Positions 1-7,206 of a stretch of DNA of 7,405 nucleotides are shown here, piece by piece. A model generated the notes under the pieces. It had not been told where the DNA came from. It saw only the letters and a list, made by a program, of their open reading frames with translations, and searched no databases. The translations under genes and the position numbers were made by a program. Numbering within the stretch: position 1 is the first letter of the stretch; every line of letters starts with the position of its first letter. Origin of the DNA: Thermoleophilaceae bacterium (GTDB lineage Bacteria > Actinomycetota > Thermoleophilia > Solirubrobacterales > Thermoleophilaceae); assembly GCA_013695855.1 (NCBI GenBank), contig JACCZR010000045.1:1-7405 (forward strand). The letters run 5' to 3'.

Positions 1-249
1 GCGGGAGCCGAGGGAGGCGCGCAGGGAGGGGTCCGGATCCCACAGCGGCGAGCCGGCGGTGATGGAGTCGCCCAGGGCGGCCACCAGCATCCCGCGTTTG
101 CCAACCGGCGTGTCCTCGGTCCCGAGCCGGCGCTCGGGCTCGGTGCTCTCGTCGTCGCCACAGCCGACCAGCACCACCACCAGCGAGACGGCCAGGACGA
201 GGAGGCGCACCGGGCCACCGTACTTTGGACGAGAGGCTGCGGCGCTCAC
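1..249 (-). CDS. SGNH/GDSL-family hydrolase, secreted lipoprotein (5' part only)
   Basis: Partial gene read from the right; its 3' end lies beyond base 1. From the GTG at 210-208 the protein begins VRLLVLAVSLVVVLVGCGDD: a basic residue, a hydrophobic stretch and a lipobox L-V-G-C with Cys17. This is typical of a signal-peptidase-II lipoprotein anchored on the outer face of the membrane. An acidic, low-complexity linker follows (residues 18-39), then LVAALGDSITAG (about 42-53). The GDSI motif is block I of SGNH hydrolases and holds the nucleophilic serine (Ser49); these enzymes hydrolyse esters of lipids or acylated carbohydrates. The remaining catalytic blocks are off-window, so substrate and integrity cannot be judged. 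Two starts are possible: GTG at 249-247, giving the N-terminus MSAAASRPKYGGP before the hydrophobic core, or GTG at 210-208, which has a TACGGT hexamer seven bases upstream. Neither has a Shine-Dalgarno sequence. The gene is divergent from lhr. Confidence 0.85.
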   Translation of the reverse strand, partial: MSAAASRPKYGGPVRLLVLAVSLVVVLVGCGDDESTEPERRLGTEDTPVGKRGMLVAALGDSITAGSPLWDPDPSLRASLGSR

Positions 250-343
250 TCGAGCGATTCACGAGGGCCGCGGTTCTAACCCCTCTTGACTCGGACCGCT
301 CCTCCGGGCGCTGGCAAACGACCTCGGTACGTTTGTTGGTCTG
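250..343. promoter_or_regulatory. Divergent promoter region between lipoprotein gene and lhr
   Basis: This gap of about 94 bases separates two divergently transcribed genes, so promoters for both should lie here or just inside the lipoprotein reading frame. On the plus strand there is a TTGACT (286-291) resembling a -35 box, but no good -10 at 16-19 bases from it. A separate TACGTT (328-333), matching TAnnnT, ends ten bases before the lhr ATG. No Shine-Dalgarno sequence precedes that ATG. On the minus strand TACGGT (222-217) sits six bases before the GTG at 210. These are matches by eye to short consensus sequences, so exact promoter placement is uncertain. That the region is regulatory follows mainly from gene orientation. 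Confidence 0.4.
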
Positions 344-3300
344 ATGGCGTCAGATCCGCTCGCATCGTTCACACCGCAGGTACGCCAGTGGTTCAGGCGC
401 TCGTTCGAGGCGCCCACCGCCGCCCAGGCCGAGGCCTGGCCGGCCATTGCCGGGGGTGCGAGCGTGCTCGTCTCGGCGCCTACCGGCTCGGGCAAGACGC
501 TGGCCGCCTTCCTCTGGGGACTGGACCGTCTCGTGGCCGAGCCGCCGTCCGGTGAAAGGCGCACCCGGCTGGTCTACGTATCGCCGCTGAAGGCTCTCTC
601 CTATGACGTAGAGAAGAACCTGCGCGCTCCGCTGAAGGGGATCGGCGGTGACGTCGAAGTTGCCATTCGCACCGGGGACACGCCGCAAAAGGAGCGTCAG
701 CAGATGCTGCGCCGCCCGCCTGACGTGCTGATCACCACGCCGGAGTCGCTGTACCTCATGGTCACCTCTCGCGCGCGGGAAACCCTGACCGACGTGGAGT
801 GGCTGATCGTGGACGAGATCCACGCCGTGGCGCAGACCAAGCGCGGTGCCCACCTGGCGCTCACGCTCGAGCGCCTGGAGCAGCTGACCGGCGGCGGCCT
901 CCAGCGCATCGGGCTCTCGGCCACGCAGCGGCCGCTCGAGGAGGTGGGTCGCTTCCTGGTTGGCGCCGGGCGCGACTGCCGGGTGGTGGACTCGGGGGTG
1001 CGCAAGCCGCTCGATCTGGAGATCCGCGTGCCGGTCGAGGACATGCGCGAGCCCGGTGAGCACGATGTGACCGACCCCGCGGTCGGTGGCCAGGGAACGG
1101 CGGCGGGCGGCGGCGACCTGATCGGCATTGGGCCCGGCGACGGCACCGGCGCCGCGGCCACGCGGCGCTCGATCTGGCCGGCGATCTACCCGGAGCTGCT
1201 CGAGCTGGTGCGCGAGCACCGCTCCACGATCATCTTCGTCAACAGTCGCCGGGGCGCGGAGCGGTTGGCCGTCCGGCTCAACGAGCTGGCGGGGGAAGAC
1301 GGCGGCGAAGGGCGCAGCCCCACCGGCGAGCCGGCGACCGCAGCAGGCACTCCCAGCGCTGAGATTGCCCGGGCGCACCACGGATCGCTGGCGCGCGAAG
1401 AGCGCCTCGTGGTGGAGGACCTGCTCAAGTCTGGCGAGCTTCCGTGCCTGGTGGCCACCTCCTCGCTGGAGCTCGGCATCGACATGGGCGCGGTGGACCT
1501 CGTGGTGCAGGTGGAGTCGCCGAAGTCGGTGACCGCCGGGCTGCAGCGCATCGGCCGCGCGGGCCACGGCGTGGGCGAGGTGTCCAAGGGCCGGATCTTC
1601 CCCAAGTTCCGCGCCGACCTGCTCGAGTGCGCGGTGGTTACCCGGCGCATGCGCGCGGGCGAGATCGAGCACACGGTGGTGCCACGCAACCCGCTCGACG
1701 TGCTCGCCCAGCACGTGGTGGCCATGACCGCCGGTGGCGACGAGTGGCGCGCGGGCGAGCTGCACGACCTGGTCCGCAGGGCCTACCCCTTCGCCGAGCT
1801 GAGCCGCGAGCTGCTCGACCAGGTGCTCGACATGCTCGATGGCCGCTACCCATCGGAGGAGTTCTCCGAGCTGCGCCCGCGCATCGTGTGGGACCGCGTG
1901 GAGGACACCGTCCGCGGGCGCAAGGGCGCGCTGGCGCTGGCGGTCACCAACGCGGGCACCATCCCCGACCGCGGGCTCTATGGCGTGCACCTCCCTGACG
2001 GCCGCCGCGTGGGCGAGCTCGACGAGGAGATGGTCTACGAGGCCCGGCCCGGCCAGACCTTCCTGCTCGGCGCCTCCACCTGGCGCATCGAGGAGATCAC
2101 CCGCGACCGTGTGATCGTGACGCCCGCGCCCGGAGCCCCCGGCGCCTTGCCGTTCTGGAAGGGCGACGGCGTGGGCCGCCCCGCCGAGCTGGGCCGCGCC
2201 ATCGGCGCGTTCGCTCGGGAGGCGGTCGACACCGAGCCCGCGCAGCTGGCCGCTGAGAACGACCTCGACGAGCGCGCCGCCACGAACCTCGTGACCTACC
2301 TGCGCGAGCAGCGCGAGGCCACGCGGGTCCTGCCCAGCGACCGCACCGTGGTGATCGAGCGCTTCCGCGACGAGATCGGCGACTGGCGCCTGTGCGTCCT
2401 CTCGCCGCTCGGGGGCCGGGTGCACGCGGCCTGGGCGCTGGCGATGAGCGCGCGCATTCGCGATGAGTTCGGCCTCGAGTCCGACGCCATCTGGTCAGAC
2501 GACGGGATCATCGTCCACCTCCCCGACGCCGACCAAGCCCCGAGCGCCGACCTCGTCCTGGTCGAGCCCGATGCAGTCGAGGACCTGGTGGTGCGTGAGC
2601 TGTCCTCCTCGGCGCTGTTCGGAGCCCGCTTTCGCGAGAACGCCGCCCGGGCCCTGCTTCTCCCCCGCGCGCGGCCGGGCAAGCGCACCCCGCTGTGGCA
2701 GCAGCGGCTGAAGGCGCAGTCGCTGCTCGAGGTGGCCAAGCGCTACGGCCAGTTCCCGATCATCCTGGAGACATACCGCGAGTGCCTGCGCGACGTCTTC
2801 GACCTGCCTGGGCTGCAGGAGCTGCTGCGCGGACTGCACACCCGCGAGCTCTCCCTGGTCGAGGTGGAGACCCAGCGCGCCTCGCCATTCGCCTCCTCGC
2901 TGCTCTTCGACTACGTCGCCACCTACATGTACGAGGGCGACACGCCGAACGCGGAGCGCCGCGCGGCGGCGCTGTCGCTCGATCGCGACCTGCTGCGCGA
3001 GCTGCTGGGCCAGGAAGAGCTGCGCGAGCTCATCGACCCCGCAGCGCTGGCGGACGTCGAGGCCGACCTCCAGCGCCTGAGCGAGCGCACCCAGGCCGCC
3101 AACACCGACGGGCTGCACGACGTGCTGCGCGCCGTCGGCGATCTGACGCTGGACGAGGCTTCGGCGCGCTGCCTGCCGGCGGTCTGGGCAGAGAAGATGC
3201 TCGCCGAGCTTCAGGGCGACCGCCGCGCGGTGCGGATGCGCATCGCCGGCGAGCAGCGCTCCATCGCCTCCGAGGACGCCGGCCTGTACCGCGACGCCCT

Positions 3301-4819
3301 GGGCGCCGTGCCGCCCGGTGGGTTGCCCGAAGCGTTCTTGGAGGAGATCGAGGAGCCGCTCGCGCGCCTGGCGCGGCGTTACGCCCGTACCCACGGGCCG
3401 TTCACCACCCGTGAGATCGGCGACCGCTACGCCGTGGACTTCAGCTCGGCGCTGCGCGAGCTCGAGCGCGCGGGCGATCTGGTCCGCGGCGAGCTTCGTC
3501 CCGGCGGCACACAGCGCGAGTGGTGCGACACGGACGTGCTTCGCCGGCTGCGCCGCGCCTCGCTGGCCAGCCTGCGCCGGGAGGTCGAGCCCGCCGAGCA
3601 GAAGGCGCTGGCCCGCTTTTTGCCCGCATGGCAGGGGGTCGACGCCTCACCGCCCGGCGGGGCGGGCATCGACCGCTTGCGCGAGCAGCTGGTGCCGCTC
3701 CAGGGGCTGGCGCTCTCGCCCGAGACCTGGGAGCGCGACGTGCTGCCCCGCCGGGTGGGGGCCTACTCGCAAGCATGGCTGGACAGCCTCTGCGCCAGCG
3801 GGGAGTTGGTCTGGGTTGGGGCGGGCCCAATCGGGCGCTCAGGGAAGGTCGCGCTGCTGTTTCGCGAGGACGCGCGGCTGCTCGGCGCCCCACCGGTGAA
3901 GGGCGAGCGCCCCGGCGGACGCCTCCATGACAAGCTGCGCGAGCGCCTGACGTCCGGCGCCGCCTTTTGGACCGACCTGCTCGTCGACGTGGCGGCTGAG
4001 CCCGCTGAGCTGCAGGAGGCCCTGTGGGACCTCGTCTGGGCGGGAGAGGTGACCAACGATGCCTTCGCGCCGCTGCGCGCGCCGCGCCTCTCGCTCGCGC
4101 GCCAGAGCCGCGACGCCGGGCGACGTTTCTCGCGCCGTCGCCGGCCCGGTGCTCCGCAGGTGCAGGGGCGCTGGTCGCTCACGGGGCCGCTCTTCTCCGG
4201 AGCGCCGGGGCACGGGGCCCGGATCCGCGCCACAGCCGAGGTGCTGCTCGAGCGCTATGGCATCGTCACCCGCGAGGCGGTGCTGGCCGAGGGAATCCCC
4301 GGCGGCTTCGCTGCCCTCTACGGCGAGCTGGCCAACCTCGAGACGCTGGGCACGGCACGCCGCGGCTACTTCGTCGAGGGCCTCGGGGGTGCGCAGTTCG
4401 CGTTGCCGGCCGCAGTGGAGCGCCTGCGCGGCCTGCGCTCCGACGAGCCGGCAGGCGCGCTGGTGCTGGCCGCCACCGATCCCGCCAACCCCTACGGCGC
4501 CACGTTGCCGTGGCCCAAGCGCGAGGACTCGACCCGCCGCCCCTCCCGCGTGCCGGGCGCCTACGTGGTGACCGTGGACGCCGAGCCGGTGCTCTACGTG
4601 GAGCGCGGCGGCAAGGGCCTGCTGGCGCTGGGCGAGCCGGGTCGTGACCGGCTGCGCGAGGCGCTGGAGGCGCTGGCCGAATCCGTGCGCAGGGGCCGCC
4701 TCAAGCGCCTGGCCGTGGAGCGCTATGACGGCGAGCCGGTGGTGGGCTCAGCCGCGGGTGAGCTGCTTCTGGAGCTGGGCTTTCGCCAGAGCCCGCGCAA
4801 GCTGACGCTGAGCGCTTAG
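344..4819 (+). CDS. lhr: Lhr-family ATP-dependent DNA helicase, full length
   Basis: A superfamily 2, 3'-5' translocating ATP-dependent DNA/RNA-DNA helicase linked in other bacteria to DNA damage responses; cytoplasmic. All core motifs are visible: Walker A APTGSGKT (45-52), motif Ia SPLKAL (80-85), DEIH box (157-160), motif III SAT (192-194), FVNSRRGAE (298-306), motif V TSSLELGIDMG (372-382) and motif VI QRIGRAGH (401-408). PFWKGDG (603-609), in the region after the RecA-like domains, holds a Trp typical of Lhr. It probably matches the Trp reported to couple ATP hydrolysis to unwinding in mycobacterial Lhr. Residues about 1010-1491 look like the long Lhr C-terminal region with AlkZ/HTH_42-like winged helices (EWCD 1059-1062, FLPAWQG 1092-1098). 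The end segments GYFVEGLGGAQFALP and ATDPANPYGATLPWP are characteristic of the family. Length fits (E. coli Lhr is about 1538 residues). Two Gly/Pro-rich stretches (about 236-275 and 317-340) look like flexible insertions. The ATG at 344 is chosen because a PTAAQAEAWPAI Q-motif-like segment follows; no Shine-Dalgarno is visible. Stop is TAG. Confidence 0.97.
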   Translation: MASDPLASFTPQVRQWFRRSFEAPTAAQAEAWPAIAGGASVLVSAPTGSGKTLAAFLWGLDRLVAEPPSGERRTRLVYVSPLKALSYDVEKNLRAPLKGIGGDVEVAIRTGDTPQKERQQMLRRPPDVLITTPESLYLMVTSRARETLTDVEWLIVDEIHAVAQTKRGAHLALTLERLEQLTGGGLQRIGLSATQRPLEEVGRFLVGAGRDCRVVDSGVRKPLDLEIRVPVEDMREPGEHDVTDPAVGGQGTAAGGGDLIGIGPGDGTGAAATRRSIWPAIYPELLELVREHRSTIIFVNSRRGAERLAVRLNELAGEDGGEGRSPTGEPATAAGTPSAEIARAHHGSLAREERLVVEDLLKSGELPCLVATSSLELGIDMGAVDLVVQVESPKSVTAGLQRIGRAGHGVGEVSKGRIFPKFRADLLECAVVTRRMRAGEIEHTVVPRNPLDVLAQHVVAMTAGGDEWRAGELHDLVRRAYPFAELSRELLDQVLDMLDGRYPSEEFSELRPRIVWDRVEDTVRGRKGALALAVTNAGTIPDRGLYGVHLPDGRRVGELDEEMVYEARPGQTFLLGASTWRIEEITRDRVIVTPAPGAPGALPFWKGDGVGRPAELGRAIGAFAREAVDTEPAQLAAENDLDERAATNLVTYLREQREATRVLPSDRTVVIERFRDEIGDWRLCVLSPLGGRVHAAWALAMSARIRDEFGLESDAIWSDDGIIVHLPDADQAPSADLVLVEPDAVEDLVVRELSSSALFGARFRENAARALLLPRARPGKRTPLWQQRLKAQSLLEVAKRYGQFPIILETYRECLRDVFDLPGLQELLRGLHTRELSLVEVETQRASPFASSLLFDYVATYMYEGDTPNAERRAAALSLDRDLLRELLGQEELRELIDPAALADVEADLQRLSERTQAANTDGLHDVLRAVGDLTLDEASARCLPAVWAEKMLAELQGDRRAVRMRIAGEQRSIASEDAGLYRDALGAVPPGGLPEAFLEEIEEPLARLARRYARTHGPFTTREIGDRYAVDFSSALRELERAGDLVRGELRPGGTQREWCDTDVLRRLRRASLASLRREVEPAEQKALARFLPAWQGVDASPPGGAGIDRLREQLVPLQGLALSPETWERDVLPRRVGAYSQAWLDSLCASGELVWVGAGPIGRSGKVALLFREDARLLGAPPVKGERPGGRLHDKLRERLTSGAAFWTDLLVDVAAEPAELQEALWDLVWAGEVTNDAFAPLRAPRLSLARQSRDAGRRFSRRRRPGAPQVQGRWSLTGPLFSGAPGHGARIRATAEVLLERYGIVTREAVLAEGIPGGFAALYGELANLETLGTARRGYFVEGLGGAQFALPAAVERLRGLRSDEPAGALVLAATDPANPYGATLPWPKREDSTRRPSRVPGAYVVTVDAEPVLYVERGGKGLLALGEPGRDRLREALEALAESVRRGRLKRLAVERYDGEPVVGSAAGELLLELGFRQSPRKLTLSA

Positions 4820-4822
4820 AGC

Positions 4823-5140
4823 ATGGCGTCCGCTCTCGAGATCCTTGAGAGCGTCTCCCAGTGGACCGCTCACCACCTCGATCGGCCCTCGGTCTTCGCC
4901 GAGCACGCCAAGGAGCAGGGCTACGACCCAAAGCGTGTGGCGGAAGGTCCGCGGCGTGCCCCGTTCGTGCTCAAGCGCGGCTACGACGAGGCAGTGAAGG
5001 GCCGCCGCGTGCTCGTGGTGGATGACGTGGTCAACACCGGCCTGTCCGTGCGCGAGACGGCCGGCGCGGCCGAGGGGGTGCCGGTGAACACGCGCTACGC
5101 GCACGGCGCCGACTTCCTCGCCCAACAGGCCGGAGGCTGA
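4823..5140 (+). pseudogene. PyrE-like phosphoribosyltransferase remnant (N-terminal and internal deletion)
   Basis: A 105-codon ORF whose middle carries a clear type I phosphoribosyltransferase PRPP-binding motif, RRVLVVDDVVNTGLS (residues 61-75; acidic pair Asp67-Asp68). It is preceded by FVLKRGYDEAVKG (48-60), which in PyrE-like proteins precedes that motif. These proteins are usually about 180-220 residues. Here the N-terminal half, including the usual VVGPAxGG-type segment, is absent: only a QWTAHHLDRPSVFAE segment (13-27) remains. After SVRETAGAA (75-83) the sequence jumps straight to GVPVNTRYAHGADFLAQQ (85-102). That resembles the far C-terminus following a CPLC motif in relatives, so a block of roughly 40-50 residues seems missing in frame. 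The comparison is from memory of the family, not an alignment. It begins one codon after the lhr TAG in the same frame and has no Shine-Dalgarno sequence. High GC and codon bias match its neighbours, suggesting erosion of a native gene rather than recent import. The alternative is a functional mini-protein, but the Rossmann-like fold could not be complete. Confidence 0.72.
5132..5136 (+). promoter_or_regulatory. Ribosome-binding site of the acyltransferase gene
   Basis: A perfect GGAGG core lies eight bases before the GTG at 5145 and overlaps the last codons of the phosphoribosyltransferase remnant (stop TGA 5138-5140). It decides the GTG start. It contrasts with lhr and the remnant, neither of which has a recognisable Shine-Dalgarno sequence. 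The acyltransferase can therefore be translated independently of the remnant. Confidence 0.8.
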
Positions 5141-5144
5141 GCCC

Positions 5145-6389
5145 GTGGGTGCGACGGCCGTCGCGCTCAGCCCGGAGGACAGGGCGATCCTCGCTCTGGA
5201 GAGCGCGACGGTCGCGGGGCACACCTGCAAGGTGGTGGTGCTGGGCGAAGGCGCGCCGCCTCCCGACGCGATCCGGGAGGCAGTGGCCACCCGTCTGAGG
5301 GCCGCCCCCGAGCTGACCTGGCGACTGGGCGGCACCGACCAGGAGCCCGTGTGGATGCCGGACGAGGGCTTCGACCTCGCGGCACAGGTGGGCCCCGCTC
5401 CCGGCGAGGGGAGACTGGAGCGCGAGGCGCTGGACGGGGCCGTGGCCCGGTTGTTCGAGCAGCGCCTCGACCGCAGCCGGCCGCTGTGGCGGATGGACTT
5501 CCTGGAGCTGGACGGCGGCGGCCTCGCGCTGGTCTGGCGGCTCCACCACGCCCTGGCCGACGGGACCGCGGCGATGCGCTTCGCCCGCGCTGTTCTCTGG
5601 GACGAGACCCCTGTCCCAGCCGCCGCCCCGAGCCGCCACTCCGACGACGCTCGCCGCCGCGCTCACCTCGCCGGCTTCCTGGCGCGCGAGTTCGCGAGCA
5701 CCCGCCAGCACTCGCCCTTCGACGGCCGGATCGGCACCCACCGGCGGGTGGCGTTTGCCTCCGTGGCGCTGCGCGAGCTGCATGACGCGGCGAAGCAACT
5801 GGCCGGCGCCACCTTGAACGACGCCGTGCTGGCGGTGGTCGGGGGAGCTCTGCGCCGCTGGCTCCAACACCATCACGGGCAGCTGGGCAGCGTGCGCGTG
5901 CGGGTGCCAGTGAGCCTGCACGAGGAGGGTGACGACGCAGGCAACCGCGACTCCTTCTTCTGCGTAGCCCTGCCGCTGAACGAGCCCGACCCCGTGGCCC
6001 GCCTGAGGACGGCGCAGGCCGAGACCGCGGTGCGCAAGGCCGACCACGACGCCGAGGAGATGGACCATCTGCTGCGCTCCCTGGCCGGGGTCTCGCCCGA
6101 GCTCGGGCGCTTGTGCTCCCGGCTGGAGGACAGCCCGCGCCGCTTCGCGCTCAGCGTGTCCAACGTGCCCGGGCCGCGAGCGCCGGTGAGCGTGCTCGGG
6201 GCGCCTGTGGAATCGGTGCATTCGCTGGCGGAGATAGGCGAGCGCCACGCCCTGCGAGTGGCGGTCGTCTCGCTGGCCGACCGGCTCTGCTTCGGCCTGT
6301 GCGCCGACCCCGCGATAGTGGACCATCTCGGACCGATGGCAGCGGCGATCGAGGTCGAGGCCCATGCCCTCGTAACGGCGGCCGCCTAA
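5145..6389 (+). CDS. Wax ester synthase / diacylglycerol O-acyltransferase (WS/DGAT)
   Basis: Acyl-CoA-dependent acyltransferase that forms triacylglycerol and/or wax esters from diacylglycerol or fatty alcohols, probably at the cytoplasmic membrane or on lipid inclusions. The family signature HHALADG (His134-Gly140) matches the catalytic HHxxxDG, with His135 as the expected general base. Other family landmarks are the N-terminal LSPEDRAILALE (8-19), RPLWRMDFLEL (112-122), TLNDAVLAVVGGALRRWL with the conserved Asn-Asp at 225-226, GNRDS (266-270) and the C-terminal SNVPGP (339-344). The protein has 414 residues, shorter than the usual 450-500. The shortening appears to lie in the linker between the two CoA-acyltransferase-like halves (about 152-195). 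No key residue seems lost. Start GTG is set by GGAGG at 5132-5136, and the N-terminus aligns with the family. The gene is four bases after the upstream remnant, so probably co-transcribed with lhr. Whether it makes wax esters or triacylglycerol cannot be told from the sequence. Confidence 0.93.
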   Translation: MGATAVALSPEDRAILALESATVAGHTCKVVVLGEGAPPPDAIREAVATRLRAAPELTWRLGGTDQEPVWMPDEGFDLAAQVGPAPGEGRLEREALDGAVARLFEQRLDRSRPLWRMDFLELDGGGLALVWRLHHALADGTAAMRFARAVLWDETPVPAAAPSRHSDDARRRAHLAGFLAREFASTRQHSPFDGRIGTHRRVAFASVALRELHDAAKQLAGATLNDAVLAVVGGALRRWLQHHHGQLGSVRVRVPVSLHEEGDDAGNRDSFFCVALPLNEPDPVARLRTAQAETAVRKADHDAEEMDHLLRSLAGVSPELGRLCSRLEDSPRRFALSVSNVPGPRAPVSVLGAPVESVHSLAEIGERHALRVAVVSLADRLCFGLCADPAIVDHLGPMAAAIEVEAHALVTAAA

Positions 6390-6404
6390 GTCTGACCAGC
6401 GCGC

Positions 6405-6427
6405 GAGCTGCGCCCGCTTGGCGGCTC
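6405..6427. terminator. Candidate terminator hairpin in convergent gap
   Basis: Between the acyltransferase stop (6389) and the end of the opposing methyltransferase gene (6439) lies an inverted repeat: GAGC (6405-6408) pairs with GCTC (6424-6427) and CGCC (6411-6414) pairs with GGCG (6420-6423), leaving a TG bulge and a five-base loop CGCTT. It could act on both strands. There is no T-tract on either side, so it is only a weak intrinsic terminator candidate. In a genome this GC-rich, short inverted repeats also arise by chance. Confidence 0.35.
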
Positions 6428-6438
6428 AGCGATGGCTC

Positions 6439-7206
6439 CTACGGCGTACGGGGACGAGCCAGCCGCCCCGAGCGCTGCACCAGCGTCAACCCGTGCCGGA
6501 ACGCTCGCCTCGAGTGGACGTGGACTTGAGAGAACTCAGGGTGACGCTCCAGCAGGCGATTCACGAACGCGCGCTCGTCGGGCTGGTGCTCGTAGTCGTC
6601 GCCCGCCCAGCGCTCCGTTACGCCGAGCGTCCAATGGCCCGCCGGGACCAGGGCGCGGGGAATCGCGCCGGTGTCGTGAATGGCCAAGATCGCCTCCGGG
6701 GCAGTGAGCTCCAAGAGGCGCTCGAACGTGGCTTCGTTGAGGCCGAGATCGTGGGCGGCGTCGAGGAAGACGAAGTCGGCGAGACGCCCGCCGATGTCCT
6801 CACGCGTGAGCGCGTCCTGCGAGCGGGTGCGGAAGACGAAGCGCGGGTCGTGGCCCAGCCGCTCGCTGGCGACCGCGGCGCAGGCAGGGTCCACATCGAA
6901 GGAGTAGAGCCGTGCGTCGGCGTCCATGGCCCGCAGGAAGTTGAAGGCGCTGTCGCCGTGCAGGAAGCCGATCTCCAGGACCACTTCGGGTCTGACGGCG
7001 CGCACAAGCGCATGCAGGAAGAGGGCTTCGTCGCGCTGCACCGGGCCCCACGTGATCTCGTCGTAGAACGCGAGGTGGACGAGGTCGGGCGCCGTCGTCC
7101 GCCTGCGTGGCCAAGCCGCCGCCGCGGCGAGCTCGCGAAACAGCCGGCTGCGGTAGAAGAGGCGGCGCTGCCGAAGGCGGAGGACGCTCACGCCTCCAGT
7201 ATCCAA
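6439..7206 (-). CDS. Class I SAM-dependent methyltransferase (Methyltransf_24-like)
   Basis: Predicted cytoplasmic methyltransferase with a Rossmann-like SAM-binding fold. In the 255-residue version, motif I is VLEIGFLHGDS (76-86; Glu78, Gly80, Gly84). The acidic residue that binds the SAM ribose is likely within FDVD (103-106). FLDAAHD (147-153) and IHDTG (176-180) match the motif-IV and post-IV segments of the Methyltransf_24/CmcI-like group, some of whose members use a metal to O-methylate sugars or small molecules. The ending RHGLTLVQR also fits that group. The N-terminal 50 residues are basic and Ala/Arg-rich, with no clear signal peptide or membrane helix. The longest version starts at TTG 7206. 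GTG at 7191 is an alternative, but GGAGG ends only one base before it, too close for a normal Shine-Dalgarno. The start is therefore unsettled. The gene lies 80 bases downstream of an exonuclease III-like gene on the same strand and converges on the acyltransferase gene. The substrate cannot be inferred. Confidence 0.86.
   Translation of the reverse strand: MDTGGVSVLRLRQRRLFYRSRLFRELAAAAAWPRRRTTAPDLVHLAFYDEITWGPVQRDEALFLHALVRAVRPEVVLEIGFLHGDSAFNFLRAMDADARLYSFDVDPACAAVASERLGHDPRFVFRTRSQDALTREDIGGRLADFVFLDAAHDLGLNEATFERLLELTAPEAILAIHDTGAIPRALVPAGHWTLGVTERWAGDDYEHQPDERAFVNRLLERHPEFSQVHVHSRRAFRHGLTLVQRSGRLARPRTP

Noticed and set aside
59..289. 76-codon plus-strand ORF at the left edge
   Set aside because: It is antisense to the lipoprotein gene. 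Its product is Ser/Thr/Arg low complexity, while the other strand gives a lipobox and a GDSI motif.
286..314. TTGACT as the -35 box of a classical lhr promoter
   Set aside because: No acceptable -10 hexamer occurs 16-19 bases downstream (bases 307-316 are GC-rich). The nearest TAnnnT is 36 bases away, so the match is probably chance.
350..2425. Very long (691-codon) open frame antisense to lhr
   Set aside because: It lies wholly opposite the unmistakable Lhr helicase domain. Long antisense frames are expected where third positions are nearly all G/C, and its translation is a low-complexity His/Arg/Ala/Gly mixture without motifs.
2495..3414. Overlapping 239- and 299-codon frames inside lhr
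   Set aside because: Both are alternative-frame shadows of Lhr, rich in Arg/Ala/Gly or Gln/Leu/Ala, with no ribosome-binding site and no motif.
5031..6365. 444-codon antisense frame opposite the acyltransferase
   Set aside because: It mirrors the WS/DGAT gene, whose HHALADG and NVPGP motifs fix the true strand. The antisense product shows no recognisable domain.
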